In this document: positions 9,263 through 18,728 of the stretch, piece after piece | Position numbering within the stretch: the first letter of the stretch is position 1 | Layout: each line of letters starts with the position of its first letter | NCBI RefSeq assembly: GCF_000350225.1 | Contig: NW_005178980.1 | Coordinates: 192,943 to 256,942 of the forward strand | DNA length: 64,000 bases | Origin: Chondrus crispus | Taxonomy: Eukaryota; Rhodophyta; Florideophyceae; Gigartinales; Gigartinaceae | Reading direction: 5' to 3' | Notes under the pieces: generated by a model | Told to the model about the DNA's origin: nothing | What the model saw: only the letters and a program-made list of their open reading frames with translations | The model's database searches: none | Program-made: the position numbers and the translations under genes

Positions 9263-11444
9263 ATGGTATCCGGGTCCGATTCGTCCCGTGAGACCCGTCC
9301 TCGAGACGTGTCTCCGCCAGTTGCGGCGTGGATCACTCGGAGTTGGTTGTCGCGAGACTCTCCGAGAAGCGGAAAGATTCACGCTCAATACTGTAGCGGA
9401 GAAGCTCGCAGCGCAACCGTCGGCGCTGCGAGAAAACCTCAAGACTTTTATTGAGGAAACTATCGCGGCCCAAGCCGAGGTACAAGCCGCGCGAGAGCGC
9501 GATCGCCTAACCGCCCTGGAAGGCGTGCTCACCAAGGCCTGGCAGGCGGACATAGCTGCCAGCGCCAAGGAGGCTGCCATCCTGCGTAAGCAAGAGGAGA
9601 CCGCCACGGCGGAGGAACTCAAGGCCCTCCGTCGAGACATTGCCATCTTGAAGACGCAAACATCAGCCCCTGCTGCTGGAATCCCTCCGACTACAGTCGG
9701 TGTAGCGACTCTCCCTCCCGCTGAGGGGTTGCCCCCGTTGAATAAGAGCCTGCTCTTTTCCAACGTGACAACGCCGGCGCTGCAAGCCGCGGGGATACCG
9801 GTCCCCTCCATGGAGACCGCTCCCCAATTCTCCGCCAATCCGCAGGTGTCGCGAACCGCGGCAGGAGCCTCCCGCGAGGGAGCCTCCGCCGGACCTATCC
9901 ACCTTGAAGGTGATTTACCTTCCCAGAATTTACGGGGAGGGAACCCCGATCAAGGGGGAAGCTCAGACGACGAGGGGAGTGGACGACGAAAAAAGTCCAA
10001 ACCCAGTCGGAAAGAGCGGAAGGCGAACCGTCGCAAAGGACGAAAGGATGGATACCCTCCGGACGGGTACTCGAGCCCGTCCTCGTCATCCTCCTCTGAC
10101 TCGGAGACCGATTCCGAGTCAGAGTCCCTTACGACCCCAACGCTGACGTTCGGCCCCAAACAGAAAAAGGTTTCTGTCTGGAAGCCGACGAACCACCGGT
10201 TCAGAGGTGTGTGTAACTACCGAGCCTACCGCCTTGTGGATACTGACCCAACCCTGGACGACCGGGTCTACGCTACCACCCGTAAGAGTGTGCAGTACCT
10301 CCTCGTGGTCATGGGGGAGTACAAATTCAGCGGGGTAGATCCTATCAGGGTCATCAGTTTCCTGGCTCGCTGCAAGGAAAATTTTGACAACGCCAATATG
10401 ACCGAGGCGATGGCCCTGATGGCCCTACCCCATCTGCTGGCTCCGCCCGCTAAGGAAGCGTATGAGTCCCAGCGGGGACTGCACCGCAAATCTCAGGGGA
10501 TCGCGAGCTAGGCCGCCGCCCTCAATTGGCTGTTACGCACGTATGCGACGAACCTCGAGATCGAGCGAGCTCTCACGGCATTGAGGGAGCTACGCCAGAA
10601 GCCGGGCGAATTGGAAACCGAGTACGCTACTCGAATGTCCACCGCCCTGGGGAGGTGCGGGGACGTGCACTCGGCATACTAGAGGACGACCCTCTTCATC
10701 GAGGGGCTCACCCCCGCGATCAAGCCGCTGGTGTTACAAGCTCGCGAGGATCGACCGCGATCCTCGTTCGAGGATACCATCGCCCACGCGCGTTCGCACG
10801 GCGACGCCTTCCGGGCCCAGCATGGGTCAGGGCGCCGCGTGGGGTTCGGGAAGCCCCGCCCGGTTAAACAGGTTCTCGATGCCCTGGATGGCGCCCCGTC
10901 GACGTCGACCGGCCCCCCTCCCAATTTTCAAACGGCCCGGGGAGCCGAGAACTACTTCGCTACGGAAGGTGACCTCGCCGGGGGGGCCCCTTCCCTCCCG
11001 ACGGAAGAATCCTCCTTCAACGACGGAGACTCGCTGTTTTACGGCGACCGGCGCAAGCCGTATCAACCCGCTCGAGAGCCCACCGAGGGCTTTCGCGGAC
11101 TTCCACCGGGGAAAACGTCCCGTAATTACCAGAAGGATCTGCGAGGGCCTCCGTCCCCGCAGATCATCTGCTTCACCTGTTATCGGGTCGGGGACCACAT
11201 TTCCCCCGACTGCGATATGAAGGTGAAGGATGTATCCCTCGTACCCCACCAGTACGAGAAGTTGACCGCGGCCCAAAAGAGCCAAGTGCCTCCGGAGGCG
11301 TACCTCCGAGCCGTCGCCCTCCTCAGTTACGAGGCGAACCGGGTAATGAACCCTGAAGCCGTCGCCGGCCCGCCGCCGCGTGCGGGTACCGGGACGAGGA
11401 CCCTTCCGCCCCCCGGGGAAGCTCTTTCTCCTCCAAAAAACTAG
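9263..11444 (+). pseudogene. E1 gag, with stops
   Basis: Capsid/nucleocapsid polyprotein. The likely ATG is at 9263, in a frame that must shift by about 9380 into the main frame. There a helical region (AEKLAAQ… to about 9650) leads to a Pro/Ser-rich linker, a basic-acidic stretch (9980-10130) and the capsid-like region (10180-10730). In-frame stops lie at 10509-10511 and 10681-10683. The zinc knuckle near 11170-11214 reads CFTC-YRVGD-H-ISPD-C, one residue longer than the standard CX2CX4HX4C of E3. The frame ends at a TAG (11442-11444) directly after a slippery heptamer. Homologous to E2 and E3 gag through the shared WLLR…A…AL.ELRQ region. The protein would form the particle that packages E1 RNA. 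Confidence 0.8.
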
Positions 11445-11472
11445 GAGAACCTCAGCCTGCAGCCGTTGAGGT
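11435..11472 (+). promoter_or_regulatory. Candidate -1 ribosomal frameshift signal between E1 gag and pol
   Basis: A_AAA_AAC (11435-11441) in the gag frame, immediately followed by the gag stop TAG. Pol is open in the -1 frame from CTA at 11441. A stem ACCTCAGC/GTTGAGGT (11449-11456 with 11465-11472, one G-U) starts 7 nt after the heptamer. This is the standard form of a -1 frameshift site; function is inferred. Confidence 0.65.
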
Positions 11473-14011
11473 GGACACGGGCACGTCCCCGGATCAGTCG
11501 CCCAAGGAGGCGGAATCGTCCACACCTCCCGAGACGGAGAAGCGGTACCGGATACTCGGCCGCAAACACACTGGGCTATCCCAGGGAGACCCCGACCCCG
11601 AACGGCTCTGTACCTTACGCCGACCTTGGCGGAAAAACACCCCCCCGCTTGCAAGGGGTGTTAGCCATCCCGAGGCAGCGCTTGCGCTGTCTCGGCGGAA
11701 TTACAAGGTCTACGCAGACCTTGGATTATCCCCGTCGATATTGGTGCGCCAGCTCACAATATTGGATACAGGAGCTGGCTCCAATTTCGTACGTGCCGAC
11801 ACGCTTCCCTCCGGATGGGAAGCGCTGATTATTCCGGGAGAAATCCCGTCGATCGCTGACGCCAATGGGAGACCATTGCGTACAAGCGGACAAATCCCCC
11901 TCGTGGTGCGGTTAGGCGACCGCACCATGAGTTGTACATTCATCGTCTGTGAACGGTTAGCCGCCCCCGTCATTTTGGGGTGTGAGTTCAACGACAAGTT
12001 TGTAGAGGCGATTTACCCAAGACGCAAAGTGGTGGAGCTGGACGATGGCACAAAAATTCCCATCGTCCGCAAGCCGGCTGCCCGGGCCGTGAACAGTCCT
12101 CCCCTCCCGACGGAGCAGGAGTATTCCCCGCACGCGGGGCGGATTTCGCCCAAGCTCAAGGTCTCCCGCGCCGTCAACCTCCCGGCGGGCACCCAGACCT
12201 GGGTTTACGTCACAAGTGGACGGGGCGGACTCTCGGTCCTCCAGGCGAACCCGCAGTTATATGCGAAGCATCGGATCTCCCTCTCCAACGGGGTGGTGCA
12301 CATCACCCCGTTGCAAGAGTTCAAGGTCCTCATGGCGAACTTCTCGTCCGCCAACAAGAGGTTGTCGAAGAACCAAGTCGTTGGCTTCGTCACTCCCCAT
12401 CCGCGGGCGATGGTGCGCACGGCGATGCCGTTGGACGCGGTCCTAGCCGCGGAATTCTCCGAGGGGAGCCCCCCTCTACAGGTCGAGAGGCCCCCTCGCC
12501 GTGTCCTCCCCCAAGCGGAGACATCCCCTCCGCAGGAGGCAGTTCCCCTCGACCACCTGCCGGCGCAAGTGCGAGGGCAGGTTCGCACCATGCTCGCGCC
12601 GTACGCTGCGATGTGGAACGGGAATTTGGGTGAAGTCCGAGCGACCGAGCATCGCATCGAACTCACCCCCGGCGCAAAGCCGTTTCGTTGTCAGCCATAT
12701 CGCGCTGGTCCCCGCGCCCGTGAGGCGGAACAAGCCTCGGTGGACGAGATGTTAGCCAACGGGGTGATCACCCGGTCCAAGTCCGAATGGGCGTCCCCCG
12801 TTGTGCTCATACCCAAGTCAGATGGGAGCCTCCGTTTCTGCATCGATTACCGACGGCTGAACGCGTTGACCGTGCGAGATACTTACCCCATCCCCCGGAT
12901 GGACGAGTGTCTTGACACGCTCGGGGAAGCCAAGGTCTTTTCTACCCTTGATTGTAACTCCGGGTACTGGCAAATTCCAGTTGCCAAGGAGGATCGACCG
13001 AAAACCACGTTTACGTGCCACGCCGGGACGTATCAATTCAACCGTATGCCCTTCGGGCTGATGAACGCCCCGGCCACTTTTCAACGTATGTTGGATATCC
13101 TTCTCTCAGGCTATCACTGGAAGAGCTGTCTCATCTACCTGCATGATATCATAATCTTCTCCAAGGATTATGACACGCACCTCAAGGATGTGGACGTAAT
13201 ACTCCGTGCTCTGCAGCAGGAGGGATTATCACTTAAACTTAACAAGTGCAGGTTTTTTCAGGACTCTGTCGAGTACCTGGGTCATATCATTCGACCGGGC
13301 GAACTCGAGGTCCACCCGAAGAATGTGAAAGCGCTCTCAGAAGAGACTCAACCACGGACCCAGGCCGAGCTGCGCTCGTTCTTGGGAATGTGTAATGTCT
13401 ACCGACGTTTCGTCGATCATTTCGCCAAGATAGCGGCGCCCCTTACGGCTATGCTCCGAAAAGGAGAACCGGATGTCCTTCCCGATCTGGATGAAGAGCA
13501 GACCACGGCCTTCCAGACACTGAAGGAGTGCTTAATTTCGCCACCAGTCTTAAAACTCCCAAGACTGGGGCGCCCCTACTCGCTGGATACGGATGCATCA
13601 GACGCTCAGTTGGGCTGCACACTACTGCAGACCCACGAGGATGGACACCGATACCCTGTCGGGTATTGGTCACGCACGCTCTCGTCAGCGGAACGCAACT
13701 ACTCGACAACCGAGAAGGAATGCCTCACCATCGTATGGGCGGTACAGACGCTCCGCGCATACCTGGAAAGGGAGCGGTTCACGGTCAACACCGACCACCA
13801 CTCCCTGCGGTGGCTGATGAACCTCGCCGATGCGAGTGGCCGACTTGCCCCGTGGCGCTTGCGCCTTGCCGAATATGACTTCGACGTAACTTACGTGACG
13901 GGAATCAAGAACTGCCACGCTGATGCGCTGAGTCGTATCCCATCTACGGGGGGTACAACTGTCCCGATCGACGAAGAAATTCCCCTACTCCGTCATGAAT
14001 TTCGACGATGA
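11441..14011 (+). pseudogene. E1 pol: protease, RT, RNase H
   Basis: Open frame in the -1 register from gag, about 857 codons. Aspartic protease motif LDTGAGSN lies near 11770. RT begins around 12560; motif A is STLDCNSGYWQ and the fingers motif FCIDYRRLN is present. The active-site box reads YLHD instead of YLDD: codon 13142-13144 is CAT, so a catalytic Asp is replaced by His and the enzyme should be dead. RNase H follows (SLDTDASD, EKECLTIVWAV, NTDHHSLRW, HADALSRI) and ends by 13945. The frame stops at 14009-14011, overlapping the next pol piece, which starts at 13995 in another frame. Confidence 0.9.
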
Positions 14012-14898
14012 GCCTCAGCATCAAGAGGAGACCTACGACCCCACCGGCGTCGAAATTTCCGCGGGTTGCTACGCGCTGGACCCCCCGGCCTCGATGGCCG
14101 CGATAACCCACGAAGACTTCTCTCGTGAACAGCACTCCGATCCATTTTGTAAGGAGGTGACTTCCCGTCTTGAGAAGGGGGAAGGGTTCGCTGAATTGCG
14201 CCGGTCCCGATTCTTCGTGAATCAGGAAGGACTGGTCTGCCAGAAAGCCCACCTTGACGGTGTGGAACAGATCGTAGTACCCACAACCCTCCGGGAAAGG
14301 TTGTTGTAATTGTCGCATTATCCCGCCACCTCCGGTCACCCGGGAGGCAGGCGATTGTTCTATACGCTAAGACAGCGGTTCTATTGGCAAAGCATGTCGG
14401 TGGACTCCTACTCGACCGTAAGGATGTGTCCCGACTGCGCGAAGGCACGCATCAAACTGCGGAAGCACAACTCTGAGTTGAAGACATTTCCTCCGTCAGG
14501 GCCCCTGGAGTACATCGCCATCGATATTCTCGGCGAACTTCCCCGTACACCAAGAGGAAACCGTTACCTCTTGGTGATGACGGACAGATACTCCAAGCTG
14601 ACCAGAACGATCCCGCTCAAGAGGATTACCGCTGAAACGGTTGCTCAGGCGTTTATTTCCCACTGGGTGTTCGTATTACGGCGCCCCAGTGAAACTTCTC
14701 TCCGATAACGGAGGACAATTCACATCGAGGTTTTTCCTCGCAGTGTGCAGGATACTCTCAATTGAGAGCGTGTTTACCACAGCGTATCACCCCCAAACCA
14801 ATGGGCAGGTGGAGAGATTCAACCGTACGTTGGTATCAACCCTCCGGCATTACCTCGCCGATAATCAACGTGACTGGGATCAGTACACGGACGCACTG
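13995..14898 (+). pseudogene. E1 integrase, N-terminal and catalytic part, split by DNA transposon
   Basis: Retroviral-type integrase that would insert E1 cDNA. The zinc-binding H-H-C-C module is at about 14310-14450 (LSHYPATSGHPGG … CPDC). The catalytic core has IAIDILGE, LLSDNGGQF and NGQVERF, giving the D, D, E triad. Damage: in-frame TAA at 14307-14309, a frameshift near 14690 between the first and second catalytic Asp, and the transposon inserted after the ACTG at 14895-14898. The piece resumes at 23981 in the frame expected if the transposon and one ACTG are removed. It overlaps the end of the RNase H frame by 17 bases. Confidence 0.85.
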
Positions 14899-15297
14899 AA
14901 CACTGGTTTGGTGGTAACCAGAATTTGGGATACCAAACAGTACCAGGGGCACCCCTTCGGATTCCACATATTTTTATATGGTTGTAAAGCTTAGAGCAGT
15001 AGTAGTGATATGCAGAAAACAGAAGTGGACAAACCAAAATAGTTTAGAAGTTATCGTCCAACATGTACTCTCTAAATCTGGGGGATGGGGGGTTCTGTAT
15101 AGGCCAAATCAAAAAAATTATCATACAATTTTACTTGGAAATTGCAGTACAATTCATGTTAAATAAAAATTTGATACCTGTTCACAATCTACCGACAGAA
15201 TTTAATCCTAAATTCTGTCTGGACTTGCTCGAAGTTGGCGATTGTGGCCCACTTCAAGCCTCCCCGACCCACTACGATGACCCGTATCGTCACGTCC
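14899..15297 (+). repeat. Left terminal inverted repeat of the DNA transposon
   Basis: 399 bp beginning AACACTGGTTTGGTGGTAAC. Matches the reverse complement of 23582-23980 with about three substitutions by eye. Weaker similarity continues past a C-rich run to about 15325. Small frames inside it are mirror images in the two arms and are not genes. Confidence 0.95.
15194..15219. repeat. Subterminal palindrome, left arm
   Basis: GACAGAATTTA-ATCC-TAAATTCTGTC, perfect 11-bp arms with a 4-nt centre, about 295 bp from the transposon end. A candidate dimer binding site for the transposase or the ParB-like protein. The copy in the other arm is at 23660-23685. Confidence 0.6.
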
Positions 15298-15772
15298 ACC
15301 CCCCCTCGCCGCCAACTCCAAGCTAAACACCAGCATTCCCTTCCTCGCCATCACCACCAACAACCGTCACACCCCCGCCCAGTATCTATTCCACGCCATC
15401 CCATCCCTCACTACCCCGACTATGTCATGCAGTACCCGCCACCAGCCATCCTCTGACGGCATCTTGGTGTTGGTTGGTGGTCGGCGGTGATGGTTGAGAA
15501 GGTGGGCGTTGCGGGGGGTGTGTGTCTATTATATAGACTTCGACAAAGTGGATATGACGCTTGGCAGAGCCCGATGTGAAGAAGAGTTCAGCCTTTTGTG
15601 CTACTGCCTGCTGCTCATAAACGGCAGAATGTCTGCAATGCGACGATGCACGAATAGTGCGTGATACGACAGCGTGCCACTCTGTGGTGAGCGTAAAACA
15701 GATAAGAGTTGATACGGTGAATATGGTTTGCGAAGCCCGACGTGAAGAACAGTACAGCCTTTTACATGAGTA
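15298..15772. other. Transposon 3' flank of methyltransferase gene, non-coding
   Basis: No supported ORF. It holds an imperfect direct repeat of about 35 bp (near 15570 and 15740, sharing 'agcccga-gtgaagaa-ag-tcagcctttt'). Confidence 0.4.
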
Positions 15773-17551
15773 CTATGTGTTCTGTACCGACGAGTGAGTA
15801 ACAATCGCATCATTGAAGAGCGCCATACTGTGCAGGTCCCAGGCGCAGAAGGCGCTATCTATATCACGCAGATTGTCCGGGACTGCCTCCTGTCCTTTGA
15901 AATTGTAAGGGTACTTCACACTCCTCGACTCAAGTAGAATTGACACACGGAACACAGCAACTAGGCACTCGCCATCTCTCTCAACATCTTTGAGCTCGTG
16001 TCCGTGCAGCCTTCTGTAGAACTTCGAAGAATCGCCCGGAGGGAGTTGAAGAGTACCGGTCCCTACCACCTTCCCGGACACCATCAATCGCACGGTACTT
16101 CCCGGTTTCACAGCTTCCAGGAACGACGCATTAGATCCCCCGGTTGTAGCTGCGTGTACAGCCATTGAGGGCTCTTCTCCACTATCAGCAATACCGCTTT
16201 CAGGTTTTCTCATATCACGTAATAACAGGACATTGTCGGACAAGTTATTAGTATCGCTCGTGATGGAGTTTCTTGTCACGAAGGATGGTACGGAAGAAGG
16301 ATCTTTACATGACCTCTTCATTGGCGCATTAGTAGCTTCTGATAGACCGCAGTGGTTTTGGGCGATTAAACGAAGCCGTTCATGGGCGAAACGATATCGC
16401 TCAGCATCTGCCTCCACTACAGTGCACTTTCTGTTTGTCCGAATGCAAGAAATTGCCGTAGAAAGAGTACCACCGTAAATGTCCAGAACATGACCGTTGT
16501 CTGGACAGAACGTTGACATAAGCTCAGCTAAGAGATTGGGATTTTTCTCCTCCGTCAGAATGGGTGATCTCGTTCCAGGCTTGAGTAACTTGTTAGAAGT
16601 AACTGGTACCCTAGATATTGCCGCAAACTTCCGTTTCTCTGGGGCCTGCAAAACATGGTAGGGGCTCCGTAAATCTACCTTGAACCCATCCGGTCGATGC
16701 CCTGGTGTCTTAGCGAACATGCCAAATTCACAGGCGTTCTGAGGGAAGACGTCCCCTCGATATTCTTGCAACGTCTTGGTGTCCTTCATGATGACGTAAG
16801 GGTACTGAGGTCCGCTGAAACCCGTTTCCTTAAACGCATTGTACCATCTACTAAAGTACTGTATTGATGTGAATATAAACACCCATCCACCGGGTTTCAG
16901 TATACTTCGTGATAGTTCTGCGACGGCCTTCATTTCCGTGGTGTCGACGACATTATCATAACCGTTTCCTGCACCTGACCGGCATGATGGCGTACCGTAC
17001 GGAGGGTCTGTACACAGTAGATCGAACAATGGGCATTTGTCCGTTCTCACGGATCCATAGTATTCCTGCCATTTCATTTGATATGCTTCTATGCCAAGTT
17101 CCTTCAGGAAGTCTCTCCTTTTCATCATGAAAACCTCCCTATCGTCCGTGTAATTGACACATGTCTTAAGTCGTTCTGAGGCCTCGCTTTGAGGAGCAGC
17201 CGACTTAGCATATGCAGCTGGCGGAGGATCGGCAGTATTCTGTTCAGCTGGATCTTTCTCGTCGGCGGATATATGTGGATCATCGGGTATAGCCGGCATT
17301 ATCTCATTTCCTTCATCAGCAGTACCCTCCAGCGTACCGTTGCCCTCTGTATGAGCAGCGGCCGTGGACGTATTGGGGCCGGAAGCTTGGGTAGCTGGTG
17401 TACTGTTTATAGCAGGTGATGGGGCAGGGGTTGTAACATACTTGGCCTTGTACTTCTCTTCCTTGAATGAGGCGATCTGGGGACAAGTTCGGCGATACAG
17501 TTCTAGAATAAAATCCAGTATTGCTCTGTCGTTTCCCTTGTTAGTGAGCAC
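15773..17551 (-). CDS. Beta-class N6-adenine/N4-cytosine DNA methyltransferase (C-terminal part of ParB fusion)
   Basis: 592-codon open frame. An N-terminal linker rich in Pro/Ala/Thr/Glu (to about residue 130) precedes the methylase domain. Catalytic motif IV is DLLCTDPPYGT (about residue 182). The strand LKPGGWVFIF follows. Motif I (HVLDIYGG, about 355) then binds AdoMet, with a conserved acidic VVEAD. The order IV before I marks the beta class, and DPPY favours N6-adenine over N4-cytosine. A C-terminal beta-rich region (about 475-570, RLMVSGKVVGTGTLQL…LHGHEL) vaguely recalls DUF8039-type domains of transposon proteins; that is only a guess. The first codon of this frame is GTG, with no upstream ATG before the stop near 17603. 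I therefore infer it is joined to the co-oriented frames upstream by an intron or frameshift. It would methylate DNA, possibly its own element. The key motifs look intact. Confidence 0.85.
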   Translation of the reverse strand: MLTNKGNDRAILDFILELYRRTCPQIASFKEEKYKAKYVTTPAPSPAINSTPATQASGPNTSTAAAHTEGNGTLEGTADEGNEIMPAIPDDPHISADEKDPAEQNTADPPPAAYAKSAAPQSEASERLKTCVNYTDDREVFMMKRRDFLKELGIEAYQMKWQEYYGSVRTDKCPLFDLLCTDPPYGTPSCRSGAGNGYDNVVDTTEMKAVAELSRSILKPGGWVFIFTSIQYFSRWYNAFKETGFSGPQYPYVIMKDTKTLQEYRGDVFPQNACEFGMFAKTPGHRPDGFKVDLRSPYHVLQAPEKRKFAAISRVPVTSNKLLKPGTRSPILTEEKNPNLLAELMSTFCPDNGHVLDIYGGTLSTAISCIRTNRKCTVVEADAERYRFAHERLRLIAQNHCGLSEATNAPMKRSCKDPSSVPSFVTRNSITSDTNNLSDNVLLLRDMRKPESGIADSGEEPSMAVHAATTGGSNASFLEAVKPGSTVRLMVSGKVVGTGTLQLPPGDSSKFYRRLHGHELKDVERDGECLVAVFRVSILLESRSVKYPYNFKGQEAVPDNLRDIDSAFCAWDLHSMALFNDAIVTHSSVQNT

Positions 17552-17553
17552 TG

Positions 17554-18051
17554 CTATATCGAATTTGGTTGTGCATAGTAATTCGCTTTCGTTGTCTCCA
17601 TTTCACTTGGCCACTTATCTGTCTCCAATAGTTCTTCGAATTTTCTTGCTTCCTGCAAAGCAGCCTTGGCCTTCTGAAACTGCTCTCCAACTACTTTGTA
17701 TGATACAGGTTTGAAGTTGTGCAATCTGCACATGTCACGTACACGATACAATGTATTTACCTGAGCAAGCTCGCCATCTGCACGAGAAGCATTCATGAAT
17801 GGGATGCAAGACTTAAGTGAGCTGATGTGAATGAAGTTGCGAAATACTCGACAGTCCGTGTTGCTCGTGCTTGGGGATTTGGACGGTCTCACGACACCAC
17901 TTAGCGTGCATGGTGATGCGATGAGATCGGGATGTTCAGATGTAACAATCTCTCCGATTGTGTTGACTACTCTCTGCGACAGTCGCAGCGCAATAGTAGC
18001 AGTTTGTTTCAAGGTGCTCTCCTTCTGATGAGCACAACCATCGTAAGCACA
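17554..18051 (-). CDS. Linker segment between ParB-like and methyltransferase frames
   Basis: Minus-strand frame lying between, and co-oriented with, the ParB-like and methylase frames, each in a different register. The readable part (from about 18024) is helical, with a charged coiled-coil-like stretch (FQKAKAALQEARKFEELLETD, residues near 17650-17720). No domain is recognised. Possible junctions: a 26-nt GT…AG segment (18025-18050) at the ParB side and a 53-nt GT…AG segment (17554-17606) at the methylase side. Both have the length needed to join the frames. Such short introns are unusual, so simple indels remain possible. The frame above 18051 is probably shadow of the ParB coding strand. 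Confidence 0.5.
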   Translation of the reverse strand, partial: CAYDGCAHQKESTLKQTATIALRLSQRVVNTIGEIVTSEHPDLIASPCTLSGVVRPSKSPSTSNTDCRVFRNFIHISSLKSCIPFMNASRADGELAQVNTLYRVRDMCRLHNFKPVSYKVVGEQFQKAKAALQEARKFEELLETDKWPSEMETTKANYYAQPNSI

Positions 18052-18728
18052 GGCGATTTGCTTTGCTGTCGGTGTTCGGCCGTTTTTTCCGCTTTCAAAC
18101 GAGCCGCCTCCTCTCGCAGACCACAAAGAGTATCGTAAAAGGTCGTTTCACTGTAATAACTAGGGGCATGCTTCCTGTTTTGATGGCGCGCAAGTTGCCG
18201 CAACACTTGCACGTTATGGCCACCACTCAATATGGTCACACTCCAAGAGAATCCACTCCATTGCGCAGGTAGCTCGTCGATGAGCTCGAGGATAGCAACA
18301 AGTCTGTGCATCCCGTCGACCACGCCGTACCATTGCGTCCTTGTGCGACTTTTCTCCCTTGCCTCCGTCTCCGTCAAACACTTCCCCTTGAAATGGTCGA
18401 TCACATATCGCCGGTAGGTACCCGTCAACGGCATGAGCACTGGCATATCCGATCCCGCAGTGATACCTGGTTCGTGAGGTGCCTCACCCGCTTCGTGATT
18501 ACCTTCGGCAACGGCATGGCCTCGGAACAGTACCTTCATTCGTTCTACACCTGAACGAACTATGGCTCTAACATTTGTGAGCGGTATGCAGTCCCTAGGA
18601 TCAACTGTCGTGTTAGTTGAGCCCTCCATCACGTCCGCAAACAATGCTTTTGCCACCTCCATCCTGTCGCGCACCTGTGGGGATGGATCATTCCGAGACG
18701 CTTGAGCTGACTTCCCTTTCCGCGTCAT
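18009..18728 (-). CDS. ParB/sulfiredoxin-fold protein, N-terminal part of ParB-methyltransferase
   Basis: Begins at ATG 18728 (MTRKGKSAQAS). The domain has an early PRDCIPLTNVRAI strand-turn-helix. After about 90 residues comes the signature WYGVVDGMHRLVAILELI, matching the 'DGxHRxxA' core of ParB-N/Srx-like nucleotide-binding domains. A charged C-terminal helix follows (LREEAARLKAEKTAEHRQQ). Bacterial and phage proteins with a ParB domain fused in front of an N6/N4 methylase are well known, and here the methylase follows on the same strand. This supports one fusion protein. The last residues of this frame (after about 18051) are probably not translated. The predicted role is CTP- or DNA-dependent targeting of the methylase; that role is inference. 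Confidence 0.75.
   Translation of the reverse strand: MTRKGKSAQASRNDPSPQVRDRMEVAKALFADVMEGSTNTTVDPRDCIPLTNVRAIVRSGVERMKVLFRGHAVAEGNHEAGEAPHEPGITAGSDMPVLMPLTGTYRRYVIDHFKGKCLTETEAREKSRTRTQWYGVVDGMHRLVAILELIDELPAQWSGFSWSVTILSGGHNVQVLRQLARHQNRKHAPSYYSETTFYDTLCGLREEAARLKAEKTAEHRQQSKSPVLTMVVLIRRRAP

Noticed and set aside
10827-11654. Minus-strand gene of 275 codons across the E1 gag-pol junction
   Set aside because: Antisense shadow of GC-rich gag. Unlike the real antisense genes it has no counterpart in E2 or E3.
14978-15326. Small genes in the transposon arms (mirrored at 23508-23901)
   Set aside because: They lie wholly in the terminal inverted repeats and appear identically in both arms. Better explained as terminal DNA.
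15773-17551. MT-A70/METTL-type RNA methylase
   Set aside because: Motif order is IV before I with a ParB-like partner, and DPPY replaces the DPPW expected of METTL3-like enzymes, so the bacterial N6/N4 class fits better.
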